A stretch of DNA of 6,487 nucleotides from Chloroflexota bacterium. GTDB lineage: Bacteria; Chloroflexota; Dehalococcoidia; Dehalococcoidales; JAHJRU01. Each line of letters starts with the position of its first letter. The first letter of the stretch is position 1. A model generated the notes under the pieces. That model saw only the letters and a program-made list of their open reading frames with translations, was not told the origin of the DNA and ran no database searches. Location of the stretch: the NCBI GenBank assembly GCA_018830745.1, contig JAHJRU010000153.1:1-6487 (forward strand), written 5' to 3'. Below are positions 1 through 6,458 of this stretch, one piece after another. A program made the position numbers and the translations under genes.

Positions 1-185
1 CCATAAAGAGCAACGTTATCTTCCCTGAGATGAAGATGTGTATAGAGCTTGACCTCCTTGCCCACCACGCCCAATACACTTAAAGTAGAGGTCGGCATAT
101 ATACCTGAAAGCCTATGCCGCCTACATTGATAATAGCCCCATCACCACCCAGAGATTCCAGCGTACCCGTAAGACTAGCTATCAT
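1..185 (-). CDS. ruvA: Holliday junction branch-migration subunit RuvA, N-terminal part (runs off the window)
   Basis: RuvA forms a tetramer that grips the Holliday junction and loads the RuvB motor for branch migration in recombinational repair. The visible 61 complete codons begin MIASLTGTLESL and include NVGGIGFQVYMP and KLYTHLHLREDNVALYG. These match the N-terminal OB-fold domain (domain I) of RuvA, with its usual THLxxREDxxxLYG ending. The helix-hairpin-helix domain II and the RuvB-binding domain III lie beyond base 1. The ATG at 185-183 overlaps the ruvC stop as ATGA, so the two genes are probably translationally coupled. A purine-rich AAGGA sits 6 bases upstream of the ATG, inside the ruvC end. 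The truncation is caused by the window edge and shows no sign of gene damage. Identification is firm. Confidence 0.95.
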   Translation of the reverse strand, partial: MIASLTGTLESLGGDGAIINVGGIGFQVYMPTSTLSVLGVVGKEVKLYTHLHLREDNVALY

Positions 186-697
186 CCCTCTTCCTTCACG
201 CCCTGCTTATCCAGCAGGTTACTCCAACGTATCTCGCGCAGGTGGCAGATAGCCACCGCCAGCGCATCAGCAGCATCGCTGGGTTGTGGCACCTCGGTCA
301 GCCCAAGCTGAAGCCTGACCATCTCCTGTATCTGCTCCTTGGAACTGGCTCCATAATCAGCCACGCGCTGCTTCACCTGGGTTGGCGTATACTCGTAAAC
401 CGGGATGTTCCGATTTGCCGCCGCCAGAATAGCCACTGCCTGGGCTCTCCCTATAGCCAGCGCCGACTTTATATTACGGCTCGAAACAAAGGGCTGCTCC
501 ACCGCTACGACATCGGGTTCAGAGCCTGAGATAACTTCCAGCAGACTATTATAAAGATAGCTTAATCTCTTCCCAATCGTTTCCCGAATTGGACTGTGCA
601 GGACGCCATAATTAAAGAGCACTACCTCCTCCTCCCCACCATCAACCACACCGTAGCCCATATTTATCATACCGGGGTCAATCCCTAAAACTCTCAT
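182..697 (-). CDS. ruvC: Crossover junction endodeoxyribonuclease RuvC
   Basis: RuvC is a dimeric, Mg-dependent resolvase that cuts Holliday junctions symmetrically after RuvAB branch migration. The 171-residue protein has the usual family length and the RNase H-like fold signature. It starts MRVLGIDPG, has VAVEQPFVSSRN in the middle, and has QPSDAADALAVAICH near the C-terminus. The four catalytic acids are all present: D7, E67, D141 and D144 (the E. coli set is D7, E66, D138, D141). The ATG at 697 is preferred; an in-frame TTG directly before it (700-698) would only add one Met. No strong Shine-Dalgarno precedes either, and the gene follows yebC by 37 bases, so translation may depend partly on coupling. 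The stop overlaps the ruvA start. The enzyme should be active. Confidence 0.96.
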   Translation of the reverse strand: MRVLGIDPGMINMGYGVVDGGEEEVVLFNYGVLHSPIRETIGKRLSYLYNSLLEVISGSEPDVVAVEQPFVSSRNIKSALAIGRAQAVAILAAANRNIPVYEYTPTQVKQRVADYGASSKEQIQEMVRLQLGLTEVPQPSDAADALAVAICHLREIRWSNLLDKQGVKEEG

Positions 698-734
698 CAA
701 ATCATCTTATGCGAAAGCTGTCACATCAAACTTA

Positions 735-1481
735 CTATGCTTGCTTCTCTAAAACAGTGTCCGGAAAGTCAGCATTAGTAGCCACGTGCTGGACTTCATC
801 CAGTTCCTCCAGTTTGTCCAGTAACCGCAGCATCTGTGCCGCCGCTTTTTCATCAAGCTCCACTATGGTTTTGGCCAGCATCGCCAGCTCAGTGGAGACT
901 AAAGCAATCCCCTTCTGCTCCAGTGCCCCTCTGACACTCGCCAGCTCCTCGGGATTGGTATAAATCTCCACATAATCATCCGCCACTTTAACATCCTCGG
1001 CACCGGCATCTATCGCCTGCAGGGCTAATTCCTCCGCATCCATACTGCCAGCTTTAACAGTTATCAATCCTCTGGACTCAAACAGCCAGGCAACACAACC
1101 GCTCTCCCCCAGGCTGCCCCCGCCACGGGAGAATATATTTCTCACATCCGGCAGGGTGCGATTGCGGTTATCTGTCAACGCCTGTACCAGAATAGCCGCA
1201 CCACCGGGCCCATACCCTTCAAAGGTCATCTCCACCAGAGAAGCTCCCTCCAGCTCGCCACTCCCCCGTTTGATAGCCCTCTCTATGTTATCCAGCGGCA
1301 TATTGCTATCACGAGCCTTCTGTATCGCCAGACGAAGTCGGAAATTGCTTTCAGGATTACTCCCTCCCTCCCGTACCGCTATAATAATCTCCCGGGTCAG
1401 CTTGGTGAAAAGCTGCCCCCGCTTGGCGTCAGTTACTCCCTTCTGCCGTTTAATCGATGACCATTTAGAATGACCTGACAT
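735..1481 (-). CDS. yebC: YebC/PmpR (TACO1) family regulator / translation factor
   Basis: The 248-residue protein is full length for the YebC/PmpR/TACO1 family. It starts MSGHSKWSSIKRQKGVTDAKR and carries EGYGPGG at residues 88-94 and TDNRNRT at 103-109. It continues with the FSRGGGSLGESGCVAWLF segment and a VQHVATNADFP tail, all family hallmarks. Family members were long annotated as DNA-binding transcription regulators (PmpR in Pseudomonas). More recent work on YebC and mitochondrial TACO1 points to a ribosome-associated role relieving stalls at proline-rich stretches. Which role applies here cannot be read from sequence. The ATG at 1481 is chosen over the in-frame GTG at 1490 because the family start is MSGHSKW or MAGHSKW and because a Shine-Dalgarno overlaps that GTG. 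Proximity to ruvC is a common conserved arrangement. It is the first gene of the repair block. Confidence 0.95.
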   Translation of the reverse strand: MSGHSKWSSIKRQKGVTDAKRGQLFTKLTREIIIAVREGGSNPESNFRLRLAIQKARDSNMPLDNIERAIKRGSGELEGASLVEMTFEGYGPGGAAILVQALTDNRNRTLPDVRNIFSRGGGSLGESGCVAWLFESRGLITVKAGSMDAEELALQAIDAGAEDVKVADDYVEIYTNPEELASVRGALEQKGIALVSTELAMLAKTIVELDEKAAAQMLRLLDKLEELDEVQHVATNADFPDTVLEKQA

Positions 1482-1489
1482 TTCCCACA

Positions 1490-1494
1490 CTCCT
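1490..1494 (-). promoter_or_regulatory. Ribosome binding site of yebC
   Basis: On the minus strand AGGAG lies 8 bases before the ATG at 1481. It overlaps the upstream in-frame GTG (1490-1488), which therefore cannot use it. This fixes the yebC start at 1481. Confidence 0.75.
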
Positions 1495-1520
1495 GGATGC
1501 CATTAAAAACTGTTACCTAG

Positions 1521-1549
1521 ATTCTAACATCTAACCTGCATATTGAAAA
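1521..1549 (-). promoter_or_regulatory. Candidate sigma-70-type promoter for yebC-ruvC-ruvA
   Basis: On the minus strand TTTTCA (1549-1544) and TAGAAT (1526-1521) are separated by exactly 17 bases, matching the -35 and -10 consensus at 4/6 and 5/6 positions. Transcription would start near 1514, giving a leader of about 30 bases before the yebC ATG. The site lies just downstream of the terminator closing the transport operon, where a new promoter is expected. The call rests on consensus matching only. Confidence 0.4.
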
Positions 1550-1579
1550 GCGTCTTATCCATCATATCATGACAAAAAG

Positions 1580-1612
1580 AAAGGCGGGAGGCAAAAAACC
1601 TCCCGCCTTTTT
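1580..1612 (-). terminator. Intrinsic terminator of the transport operon
   Basis: A perfect 12-base-pair inverted repeat (AAAGGCGGGAGG at 1580-1591 and its complement at 1599-1610) encloses a 7-base loop. The GC-rich stem core is flanked by A and T runs. Read on the minus strand it is followed by a T-rich stretch (TTTCTTTTTG, including the stem end) and lies 27 bases after the stop of the solute-binding protein gene. Read on the plus strand the T run is only TTTTT, so any activity that way would be weaker. No plus-strand gene is present to need it. The hairpin separates the transport operon from yebC-ruvC-ruvA. Confidence 0.9.
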
Positions 1613-1639
1613 ACAAGCTTAATCCGCTGTCAGCGATTT

Positions 1640-3022
1640 TTACTTCTTCGCTGCCGCTGCTGCCGCTGCGGCAAGTATCTCACTGGGATGCGGATTACCA
1701 CCATCTATAGGCTTATCTACATCACCTACCAGATAGATTTTCCCATCCTTGACCTTATAGATCAACATTTCACGAGCACCATCACGAATATCCGGACCGA
1801 AGGTTACCGGCACCATCGTGCCAGGATTAAAGTCCTTTATGGTCTGCAACGCCTTGTAAATGTCTTCGCCAGTAATCTTATCGGCGCCAGTAGTCGCGGC
1901 AGCCCGCTTCATGCCTTCCAGTAGTACCAGGCCCGGGTTGTAACCGACGAGTGCGGCCAGCCCTACCGGTCGCTGCAGGCCGGAGTACTTGTCCCAGATA
2001 CCCCAGAACTTCTGCATGCCCGGGGTGTCAATGGTGTAATGGTAGAAGCTGGTGCCAACAAAGGCACCCTCCACCACTTCATTACCCACTGCTCGCAGCA
2101 TAGCGCCCCACATGAAGGTAACATAGTCAAAGTACATGAACTTTTCCTTGGGTATGCCCATGGCTATGCCTGTCTTCACCGCGGAGATTGCGGGAGGGGT
2201 CACCAGTGCCATATAGATAAAGTCCGGGTCCTTCTGCTTTAAACGGGTTATGTACGGAGTGAAGTCCATCGTACCTGAGGGAGCAACCTCAGCCGCCACA
2301 TAGTCCACCAACGGCAGCTGCTCGGCATATAGCATACCCGGCTTGATGGAAGAGGTGCCCATGGAGTTATCCCAGGCAAGGTGGGCAAAACGGGCAGGCC
2401 GGCCCTCCCTGGCGACGTCCCAGTTCTCGTTAATCCACTTCAGCACGGCAAACTGCTGGGTGTCGTACATAGCCACCGTCACGAATACCCAGCCCGGTGG
2501 GTCGATGGAGAAGTTGCCACCGCCGTAGTTCACCAGAGGTGTCTTGTTTCTCCGCATAACTTCCTTAAGCACGTCAGCATTCCCGGCGGGGTAGCTCAGA
2601 AATGCTATAGGTTCCTCCGCCTGTATCTGCTTGTAGGCTTGCATCACCTTGGCGGCCTGATACTGGTCATCCCCGGAGACCATTTCCACTTTCAGTCCGG
2701 GAATGTAATTGGTCTCGTTGGCCCAGTCAAAAACCGCCTTGGCGCCGGCAAAGGCTTCCTTGGTACCTTCCGCCAATGGCCCGGTGAAACCAGCGATGTA
2801 GCCCACCTTTACTGTTCTGGTCGCGGCTGGTGCCGGAGTTGGTTTCGGTGCCGGCGCTGGACTTGGTTTCGGTGCCGGCGCTGGACTTGGTTTCGGCGCC
2901 GGAGCCGGAGTTGGAGCTGGTGCCGGAGCATCTTTTTGACCACAGGCAGCCAGCAGCGGCATTGCTAGCAAAGACAGGGCTAGCATTCCTAACACCATTA
3001 TTTTAAATATCCTTGATTTCAA
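1640..3022 (-). CDS. Solute-binding lipoprotein of a branched-chain amino acid type (HAAT) ABC transporter
   Basis: This 460-residue protein is the extracytoplasmic ligand receptor of the adjacent LivHM permease. It opens with a lipoprotein signal peptide: basic residues K2, R4 and K7, a hydrophobic core, and the lipobox LAAC with lipidated Cys27. A Pro/Ala/Lys linker at about residues 31-68 then holds the domain away from the membrane. From about residue 71 (VKVGYIAGFTGPLAEG) it follows the two-lobed periplasmic-binding fold type I (LivJ/LivK/UrtA/AmiC-like, Peripla_BP_6), ending near residue 445. The C-terminus is eight alanines plus KK, which is unusual. The start is a TTG placed 8 bases after a perfect AAGGAGG; the next Met (residue 9) would delete the basic signal-peptide residues. 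A 171-base gap separates it from livM. The ligand cannot be told from sequence; branched-chain amino acids, amides, urea and aromatic or short organic acids are all known in the family. Confidence 0.92.
   Translation of the reverse strand: MKSRIFKIMVLGMLALSLLAMPLLAACGQKDAPAPAPTPAPAPKPSPAPAPKPSPAPAPKPTPAPAATRTVKVGYIAGFTGPLAEGTKEAFAGAKAVFDWANETNYIPGLKVEMVSGDDQYQAAKVMQAYKQIQAEEPIAFLSYPAGNADVLKEVMRRNKTPLVNYGGGNFSIDPPGWVFVTVAMYDTQQFAVLKWINENWDVAREGRPARFAHLAWDNSMGTSSIKPGMLYAEQLPLVDYVAAEVAPSGTMDFTPYITRLKQKDPDFIYMALVTPPAISAVKTGIAMGIPKEKFMYFDYVTFMWGAMLRAVGNEVVEGAFVGTSFYHYTIDTPGMQKFWGIWDKYSGLQRPVGLAALVGYNPGLVLLEGMKRAAATTGADKITGEDIYKALQTIKDFNPGTMVPVTFGPDIRDGAREMLIYKVKDGKIYLVGDVDKPIDGGNPHPSEILAAAAAAAAKK
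2841..2912 (-). repeat. 24-base tandem repeat coding a Pro/Ala/Lys linker
   Basis: Three consecutive 24-base units lie at 2841-2864, 2865-2888 and 2889-2912. The first two are identical and the third differs at a few positions. They encode the octapeptide unit PAPAPKPS/T within the lipoprotein linker, after Cys27. The unit is a multiple of three, so copy-number change would lengthen or shorten the linker without a frameshift. The segment likely forms a stiff, extended membrane-proximal spacer. Confidence 0.85.
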
Positions 3023-3030
3023 CCTGTTTT

Positions 3031-3037
3031 CCTCCTT
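3031..3037 (-). promoter_or_regulatory. Perfect ribosome binding site that fixes a TTG start
   Basis: On the minus strand AAGGAGG ends 8 bases before the TTG at 3022-3020. No ATG or GTG in the same frame is nearby except the Met codon at 2998, which lies inside the signal peptide. This is the strongest Shine-Dalgarno in the window and supports TTG initiation of the solute-binding protein. Confidence 0.8.
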
Positions 3038-3144
3038 CTGTTCTGGTTAGTTAATACATCCCAACTTCTAAAATGTTCTCACTCATGTCATATTGCACCT
3101 CCAAGAGCCAGTTTTAATTATTTTAAGGTAACCCCATACTTTCT

Positions 3145-3173
3145 ACTATGACTGATTTGTTATCATACGTCAA
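3145..3173 (-). promoter_or_regulatory. Weak candidate promoter ahead of the solute-binding protein gene
   Basis: In the 171-base gap between livM and the lipoprotein gene, TTGACG (3173-3168) and CATAGT (3150-3145) on the minus strand are spaced 17 bases apart (5/6 and 4/6 matches). A separate promoter here would allow the binding protein to be made in excess of the permease, as is usual for such systems. The gap is otherwise AT-rich with no clear hairpin. Read-through from livM or RNA processing is equally possible. Confidence 0.25.
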
Positions 3174-3193
3174 TATCAAACTATCTCACCCGC

Positions 3194-4264
3194 TCAATAA
3201 GCGTAAGGCCAGAGACGGTAAGACGCCTTAAATATGCGCCAGCGGTGAGCCAGGCCCCGTGGCTCATAAATCAGAAAAACTATTACCACAATGGCAAAGA
3301 GAATAATCCCCACTACATAGGTAATATTTTGCGGCAGGTAAGGCAAAGCTGCCGAGATAAACGGGGCGACATTATATGCCAGTGCATCCAGTAGAGTGAT
3401 AAAGACCGTACCGAATACCGTGCCCAAAACGCTGCCCATACCACCAACCACCAGCATACCGAGGTACCAGACAGAATTATGCAGTGTAAATTGTTCGGGC
3501 TGTATATAGTAGAAATAATGAGCCCACAGAGCACCGGCTATACCGGCAAAAAAGCAACCGATAAAGAAGGACAACAGCTTGTAGTAGAAGAGGTTAATCC
3601 CCATTACCTCTGCCGCCAGGTCATTGTCCCTGATAGCTACAAATGCCCGGCCGACACGGGTTCGGGTCATATTAAGCGCCAATAATCCCATAATCATAAC
3701 CAAAGCCATGACCAGATAATACATCTTGAAATCGGTACCAAACTCAAAAAACCCAAATATATTGGCTGGAGGGACGCCCAGCCCATTTGGACCGCCAAAT
3801 AAAGTCGTACCAAGAAATTCATCAGAGTGTATTAGGAGATAGACTATGATAAACTGTGCCGCCATGGTAGCCATCGCCAGATAGAATTCTTTTACCTTCA
3901 GAGAGGGGGCACCAAAAATCGTACCCACTATACCCGCATTAATCCCCGCCAGAGGCAGTACCACCAGGAACCATTCTGCTCCCAAGGCATTGGTCAAGAT
4001 AGCTGAGGTATAGGCGCCCACCGCCATAAAAGCGGACTGCCCCAGGTTAATCTGCCCGCATAAGCCGGTGGTTATGTGCAAACCAAATACAGCAATGAGG
4101 GTGATACCCATAAGGATGATAACATTCAACCAGTAGAGCCCGCTGAAATTAGGCAAGGCAATGATAAAAGCAACGACCAAAGCTACCAAAATCCATTGCA
4201 GCCTGGTACGCACAATAGCCATATCCTCAGCATAACTAACGTCAAAGGTCCCGGCAGGTCTCAT
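3194..4264 (-). CDS. livM: Branched-chain amino acid type ABC transporter permease LivM
   Basis: This 356-residue integral membrane protein is one of the two permease subunits of a HAAT-family importer (BPD_transp_2 family) and pairs with the LivH-like subunit encoded just upstream. A cytoplasmic lead of about 20 residues precedes the first membrane helix (about 24-38), followed by several more hydrophobic segments. Family landmarks are GQINLGQSAFMAVGAYTSAIL at residues 70-90 and the cytoplasmic ATPase-contact loop with GRAFVAIRDNDLAAEVMGIN at 205-224. Others are YLGMLVVGGMGSVLG at 267-281 and YEPRGL near the end. Its ATG lies 3 bases after the livH stop, with an AAAGGA Shine-Dalgarno inside the livH 3' end at 8 bases spacing, indicating coupled translation. 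Length is at the upper end for LivM. The transported ligand is unknown. Confidence 0.94.
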   Translation of the reverse strand: MRPAGTFDVSYAEDMAIVRTRLQWILVALVVAFIIALPNFSGLYWLNVIILMGITLIAVFGLHITTGLCGQINLGQSAFMAVGAYTSAILTNALGAEWFLVVLPLAGINAGIVGTIFGAPSLKVKEFYLAMATMAAQFIIVYLLIHSDEFLGTTLFGGPNGLGVPPANIFGFFEFGTDFKMYYLVMALVMIMGLLALNMTRTRVGRAFVAIRDNDLAAEVMGINLFYYKLLSFFIGCFFAGIAGALWAHYFYYIQPEQFTLHNSVWYLGMLVVGGMGSVLGTVFGTVFITLLDALAYNVAPFISAALPYLPQNITYVVGIILFAIVVIVFLIYEPRGLAHRWRIFKASYRLWPYAY

Positions 4265-4267
4265 TTG

Positions 4268-5155
4268 CTAAATCCTTTCTATCCTTACCCAGCCAAAAAG
4301 GCCATAGGGCTTAATGAGTAGAATAAGTAACATCAAAGTCAGGGGAATTATATCCGCTGAGCCGCCACCAACCAGAGGGTCAATATACCCGGCACCGACA
4401 ATCTCAGCAATACCCACGATAATGCCACCAACCAGCGCACCCGGCAGGGACTCCAGTCCCCCAAGCAAGACTACCGGTAACGCCTTGATTAGCCCGATGT
4501 TGGCATTTTCTACATCTATGACGTGTAGCGCACCATAGAGAATGCCGGCGATGGCAGCAATGATTAGAGCGATAACCCAGGTCTGAGCAAATACAGTCCT
4601 TACATCTATCCCCAAGCTCCTGGCCACCTGATGGTCCTCAGAAACAATCTGCATCGCCAGCCCATGCCTGCTGTAGCGGAAGAAAGCCAGAAAAGCCAGG
4701 AACAGCACTATGGCCACAACAAAGCTCCACAAATAGTGCTGCTCAATGAATACCGGGCCCAGAGCAATGGCAGTACTTGGAATGAAATTGTGATAACCCT
4801 GGGTAAGCCCGGCCCAGCCCAGGGTCTGGATGCCTTCCAGTGCCTCAAACATAGCCAGCGTAACTATAATGGTGGCCAGAATAGGCTGGCCGGTAAGCGG
4901 ACGCAAAATAATCCGTTCTACCCCATAACCCAAAACTACGGCGATACCCATCACCAGAACAATGCTGAGCCACATCGGTAGCCCCCATGGTTCGGCAAAT
5001 TGCCAGGCCACATAGGAAAGAATCATCAGAAAACCACCGTGAGCCAGGTTAAGCACACGGGAAGACTTATATACTATCACCAGACCCAAAGCTACCAGGC
5101 CATAGAGACCACCCACCATGATTCCAGTGACCAGCAATTGAAGAAACATATCCAT
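4268..5155 (-). CDS. livH: Branched-chain amino acid type ABC transporter permease LivH
   Basis: This 295-residue hydrophobic protein is the second permease subunit (BPD_transp_2 family). It shows the LivH hallmarks: GLVIVYKSSRVLNLAHGGFL at residues 24-43 and the ATPase-coupling loop SRHGLAMQIVSEDHQVARSL at 162-181. It also has KALPVVLLGGLESLPGALVG at 224-243 and a KPYGLFG tail at 282-288. The ATG at 5155 is preferred because AGGAG stands 8 bases before it. A longer reading to 5194 would add 13 polar residues overlapping the ligase gene and lacks family support. It begins 4 bases after the stop of the ligase-like gene and ends 3 bases before livM. The LivG and LivF ATPases it must contact are not encoded in the window. 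Confidence 0.94.
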   Translation of the reverse strand: MDMFLQLLVTGIMVGGLYGLVALGLVIVYKSSRVLNLAHGGFLMILSYVAWQFAEPWGLPMWLSIVLVMGIAVVLGYGVERIILRPLTGQPILATIIVTLAMFEALEGIQTLGWAGLTQGYHNFIPSTAIALGPVFIEQHYLWSFVVAIVLFLAFLAFFRYSRHGLAMQIVSEDHQVARSLGIDVRTVFAQTWVIALIIAAIAGILYGALHVIDVENANIGLIKALPVVLLGGLESLPGALVGGIIVGIAEIVGAGYIDPLVGGGSADIIPLTLMLLILLIKPYGLFGWVRIERI

Positions 5156-5159
5156 TTTG

Positions 5160-6458
5160 CTATCTCCTGACCTCCCAGCTTCGTTCATCAACAATTACCT
5201 TATACCCTTCAGGGATTGTCCCCTCAGGCACAAAGTTAATTTTGTCAATCCTCAGACGGCACGCATCCTGAAAACTGCTCTGAAGCTCACTTGAGAATTG
5301 CTCGCGGTCAAGCGTATCATCGGTCAGCTCAATATTAAAGACCATCTCATCCCGGTATCCCTCTCGGCCTATCACCACCTGGCATCGTGATATTACCGGG
5401 AAGCGCAAGGCTACTGTATTAACCTGCGCCGGAGTAAGATATAAAGCTCTAACCTTTACCGAGTCACCCACTCGGCCCATAATCCCCGTCAATCTCATTG
5501 ATGAACGGCCACAAGGACACGGCTCCTCCGTAAGCGACGACAGGTCACCCGTCATATACCGGATAATGGGGAAGGCGGGGTTATCATTCAGGCCGGTCAA
5601 TACCATTGCCCCCACTTCACCTGGCCCCAGCTGCTTACCGGTCTCCGGGTCAACTATCTCCACAAACGCCTCCTCCAGCATATGAAAACCAGCCTGCTCC
5701 CTACACTCAAATCCCATCCAGGTAGCCGTACCTACCCCCAGGGCATTGGTTACGCGAATGCCGTAATCCTGCTGCAGGGTATTTCTCACCTCGGGAAGCA
5801 GCGGTTCGGCCGATACCACCGCACTCCTCAACTGGAATTCCTTACGAAAATCGTAACCCAGCTCATCCGACTTCTTGACCAGGTTCATCAGGAAGCTGGG
5901 AGTGCCCACATACCCCTTTATGCCGATGTCATGTATCATATTAATCTGAAGCTCAGTATTGCCTGACCCGGCCGGGATAGCCACCATACCCGCCAGCGAC
6001 AGAGCATCTTCAATAGTGGCTCCGGCGGCAAACAGACTGGGCAGAGAGCATATTACAGCATCACCCTTGCGCAACCCAGCTGCATGTAAGAACCTCAACG
6101 CTGGCCTGGCATATTCCGGCGAGCTGACGGGTATATAAAAAGGACCGGGAGAATAAAGAACCTTGTAGAGGCTTTCCATCGGCATGGCCAGAAGCCCCCC
6201 GAAAGGCGGATTTTTCCCCTGACGCTCTATCAATCCGTCACGGCTAAGAAACGGAATAAGCTCTAAATCCCTGGTAGTACGTACCTGCGAGGGCTTTACC
6301 CCAGCCGCATCCATCCTCTCCTTTACTTCCGGCGAGTTCTCATAGGCAAACTGGACCTGTTGACTTACCTTTTCGTGGTAATGTCGCTCCCTATCCTCAG
6401 CCGGCATGGCTTCTTCCGGGCCATAGAATTCATCCTGTGCCAAAACAGCCTCCTTCAT
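5160..6458 (-). CDS. Phenylacetate-CoA ligase (PaaK)-like protein with degenerate ATP-binding loop
   Basis: The 432-residue protein has the length and layout of PaaK-type adenylate-forming CoA ligases (ANL superfamily). Those enzymes activate aryl or organic acids with ATP and CoA in the cytoplasm. Recognisable segments are IPFLSRDGL (68-76), IPAGSGNTELQINMI (161-175), VGTPSFLMNL (184-193), SAEPLL (216-221), RYMTGDLSSL (300-309), PCPCGR (313-318) and GRVGDSVKVRALYLTPAQV (328-346). Asp305, Arg329, Asp332 and Arg337 are kept. The phosphate-binding loop, usually SSGTTGKPT, reads LYSPGPFYIP (101-110). The Y-G-x-x-E motif reads ALGVGTATW (239-247) without the glutamate. The C-terminal EGK lysine motif reads EGYK (417-420). 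It may therefore be a divergent ligase or a non-adenylating relative. An in-frame TAG directly precedes the ATG at 6458, so that is the longest start; no good Shine-Dalgarno is seen. It is co-transcribed with livHM. Confidence 0.85.
   Translation of the reverse strand: MKEAVLAQDEFYGPEEAMPAEDRERHYHEKVSQQVQFAYENSPEVKERMDAAGVKPSQVRTTRDLELIPFLSRDGLIERQGKNPPFGGLLAMPMESLYKVLYSPGPFYIPVSSPEYARPALRFLHAAGLRKGDAVICSLPSLFAAGATIEDALSLAGMVAIPAGSGNTELQINMIHDIGIKGYVGTPSFLMNLVKKSDELGYDFRKEFQLRSAVVSAEPLLPEVRNTLQQDYGIRVTNALGVGTATWMGFECREQAGFHMLEEAFVEIVDPETGKQLGPGEVGAMVLTGLNDNPAFPIIRYMTGDLSSLTEEPCPCGRSSMRLTGIMGRVGDSVKVRALYLTPAQVNTVALRFPVISRCQVVIGREGYRDEMVFNIELTDDTLDREQFSSELQSSFQDACRLRIDKINFVPEGTIPEGYKVIVDERSWEVRR
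5164..5168 (-). promoter_or_regulatory. Ribosome binding site of livH
   Basis: AGGAG on the minus strand sits 8 bases before the ATG at 5155, within the last codons of the ligase-like gene. It sets the livH start at 5155 rather than at 5194 and implies translational coupling. Confidence 0.7.

Noticed and set aside
1..185. RuvA as a truncated pseudogene
   Set aside because: The frame is open and well conserved right to base 1, so the truncation comes only from the window boundary.
1156..1473. A 105-codon plus-strand open frame
   Set aside because: It lies entirely opposite yebC, whose coding identity is certain, and it shows no recognisable protein features.
2841..2912. The repeat as a CRISPR array or regulatory iterons
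   Set aside because: The units are directly adjacent with no spacers, keep the lipoprotein frame, and encode a regular octapeptide.
2825..2932. The Pro-rich linker as a target of the nearby YebC translation factor
   Set aside because: The linker alternates Pro with Ala, Lys, Ser or Thr and has no run of consecutive prolines, which is what stalls ribosomes and is linked to YebC-type rescue.
2381..2968. A 195-codon open frame on the plus strand, rich in Arg, Trp and Ser near its end
   Set aside because: It is antisense to the solute-binding protein. Its low-complexity Arg/Trp tail is simply the complement of the Pro/Ala linker repeat, and no family motif is visible.
4631..4981. A 116-codon plus-strand open frame
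   Set aside because: It is a Gln/Asn-rich shadow of the hydrophobic livH frame, with no family resemblance.
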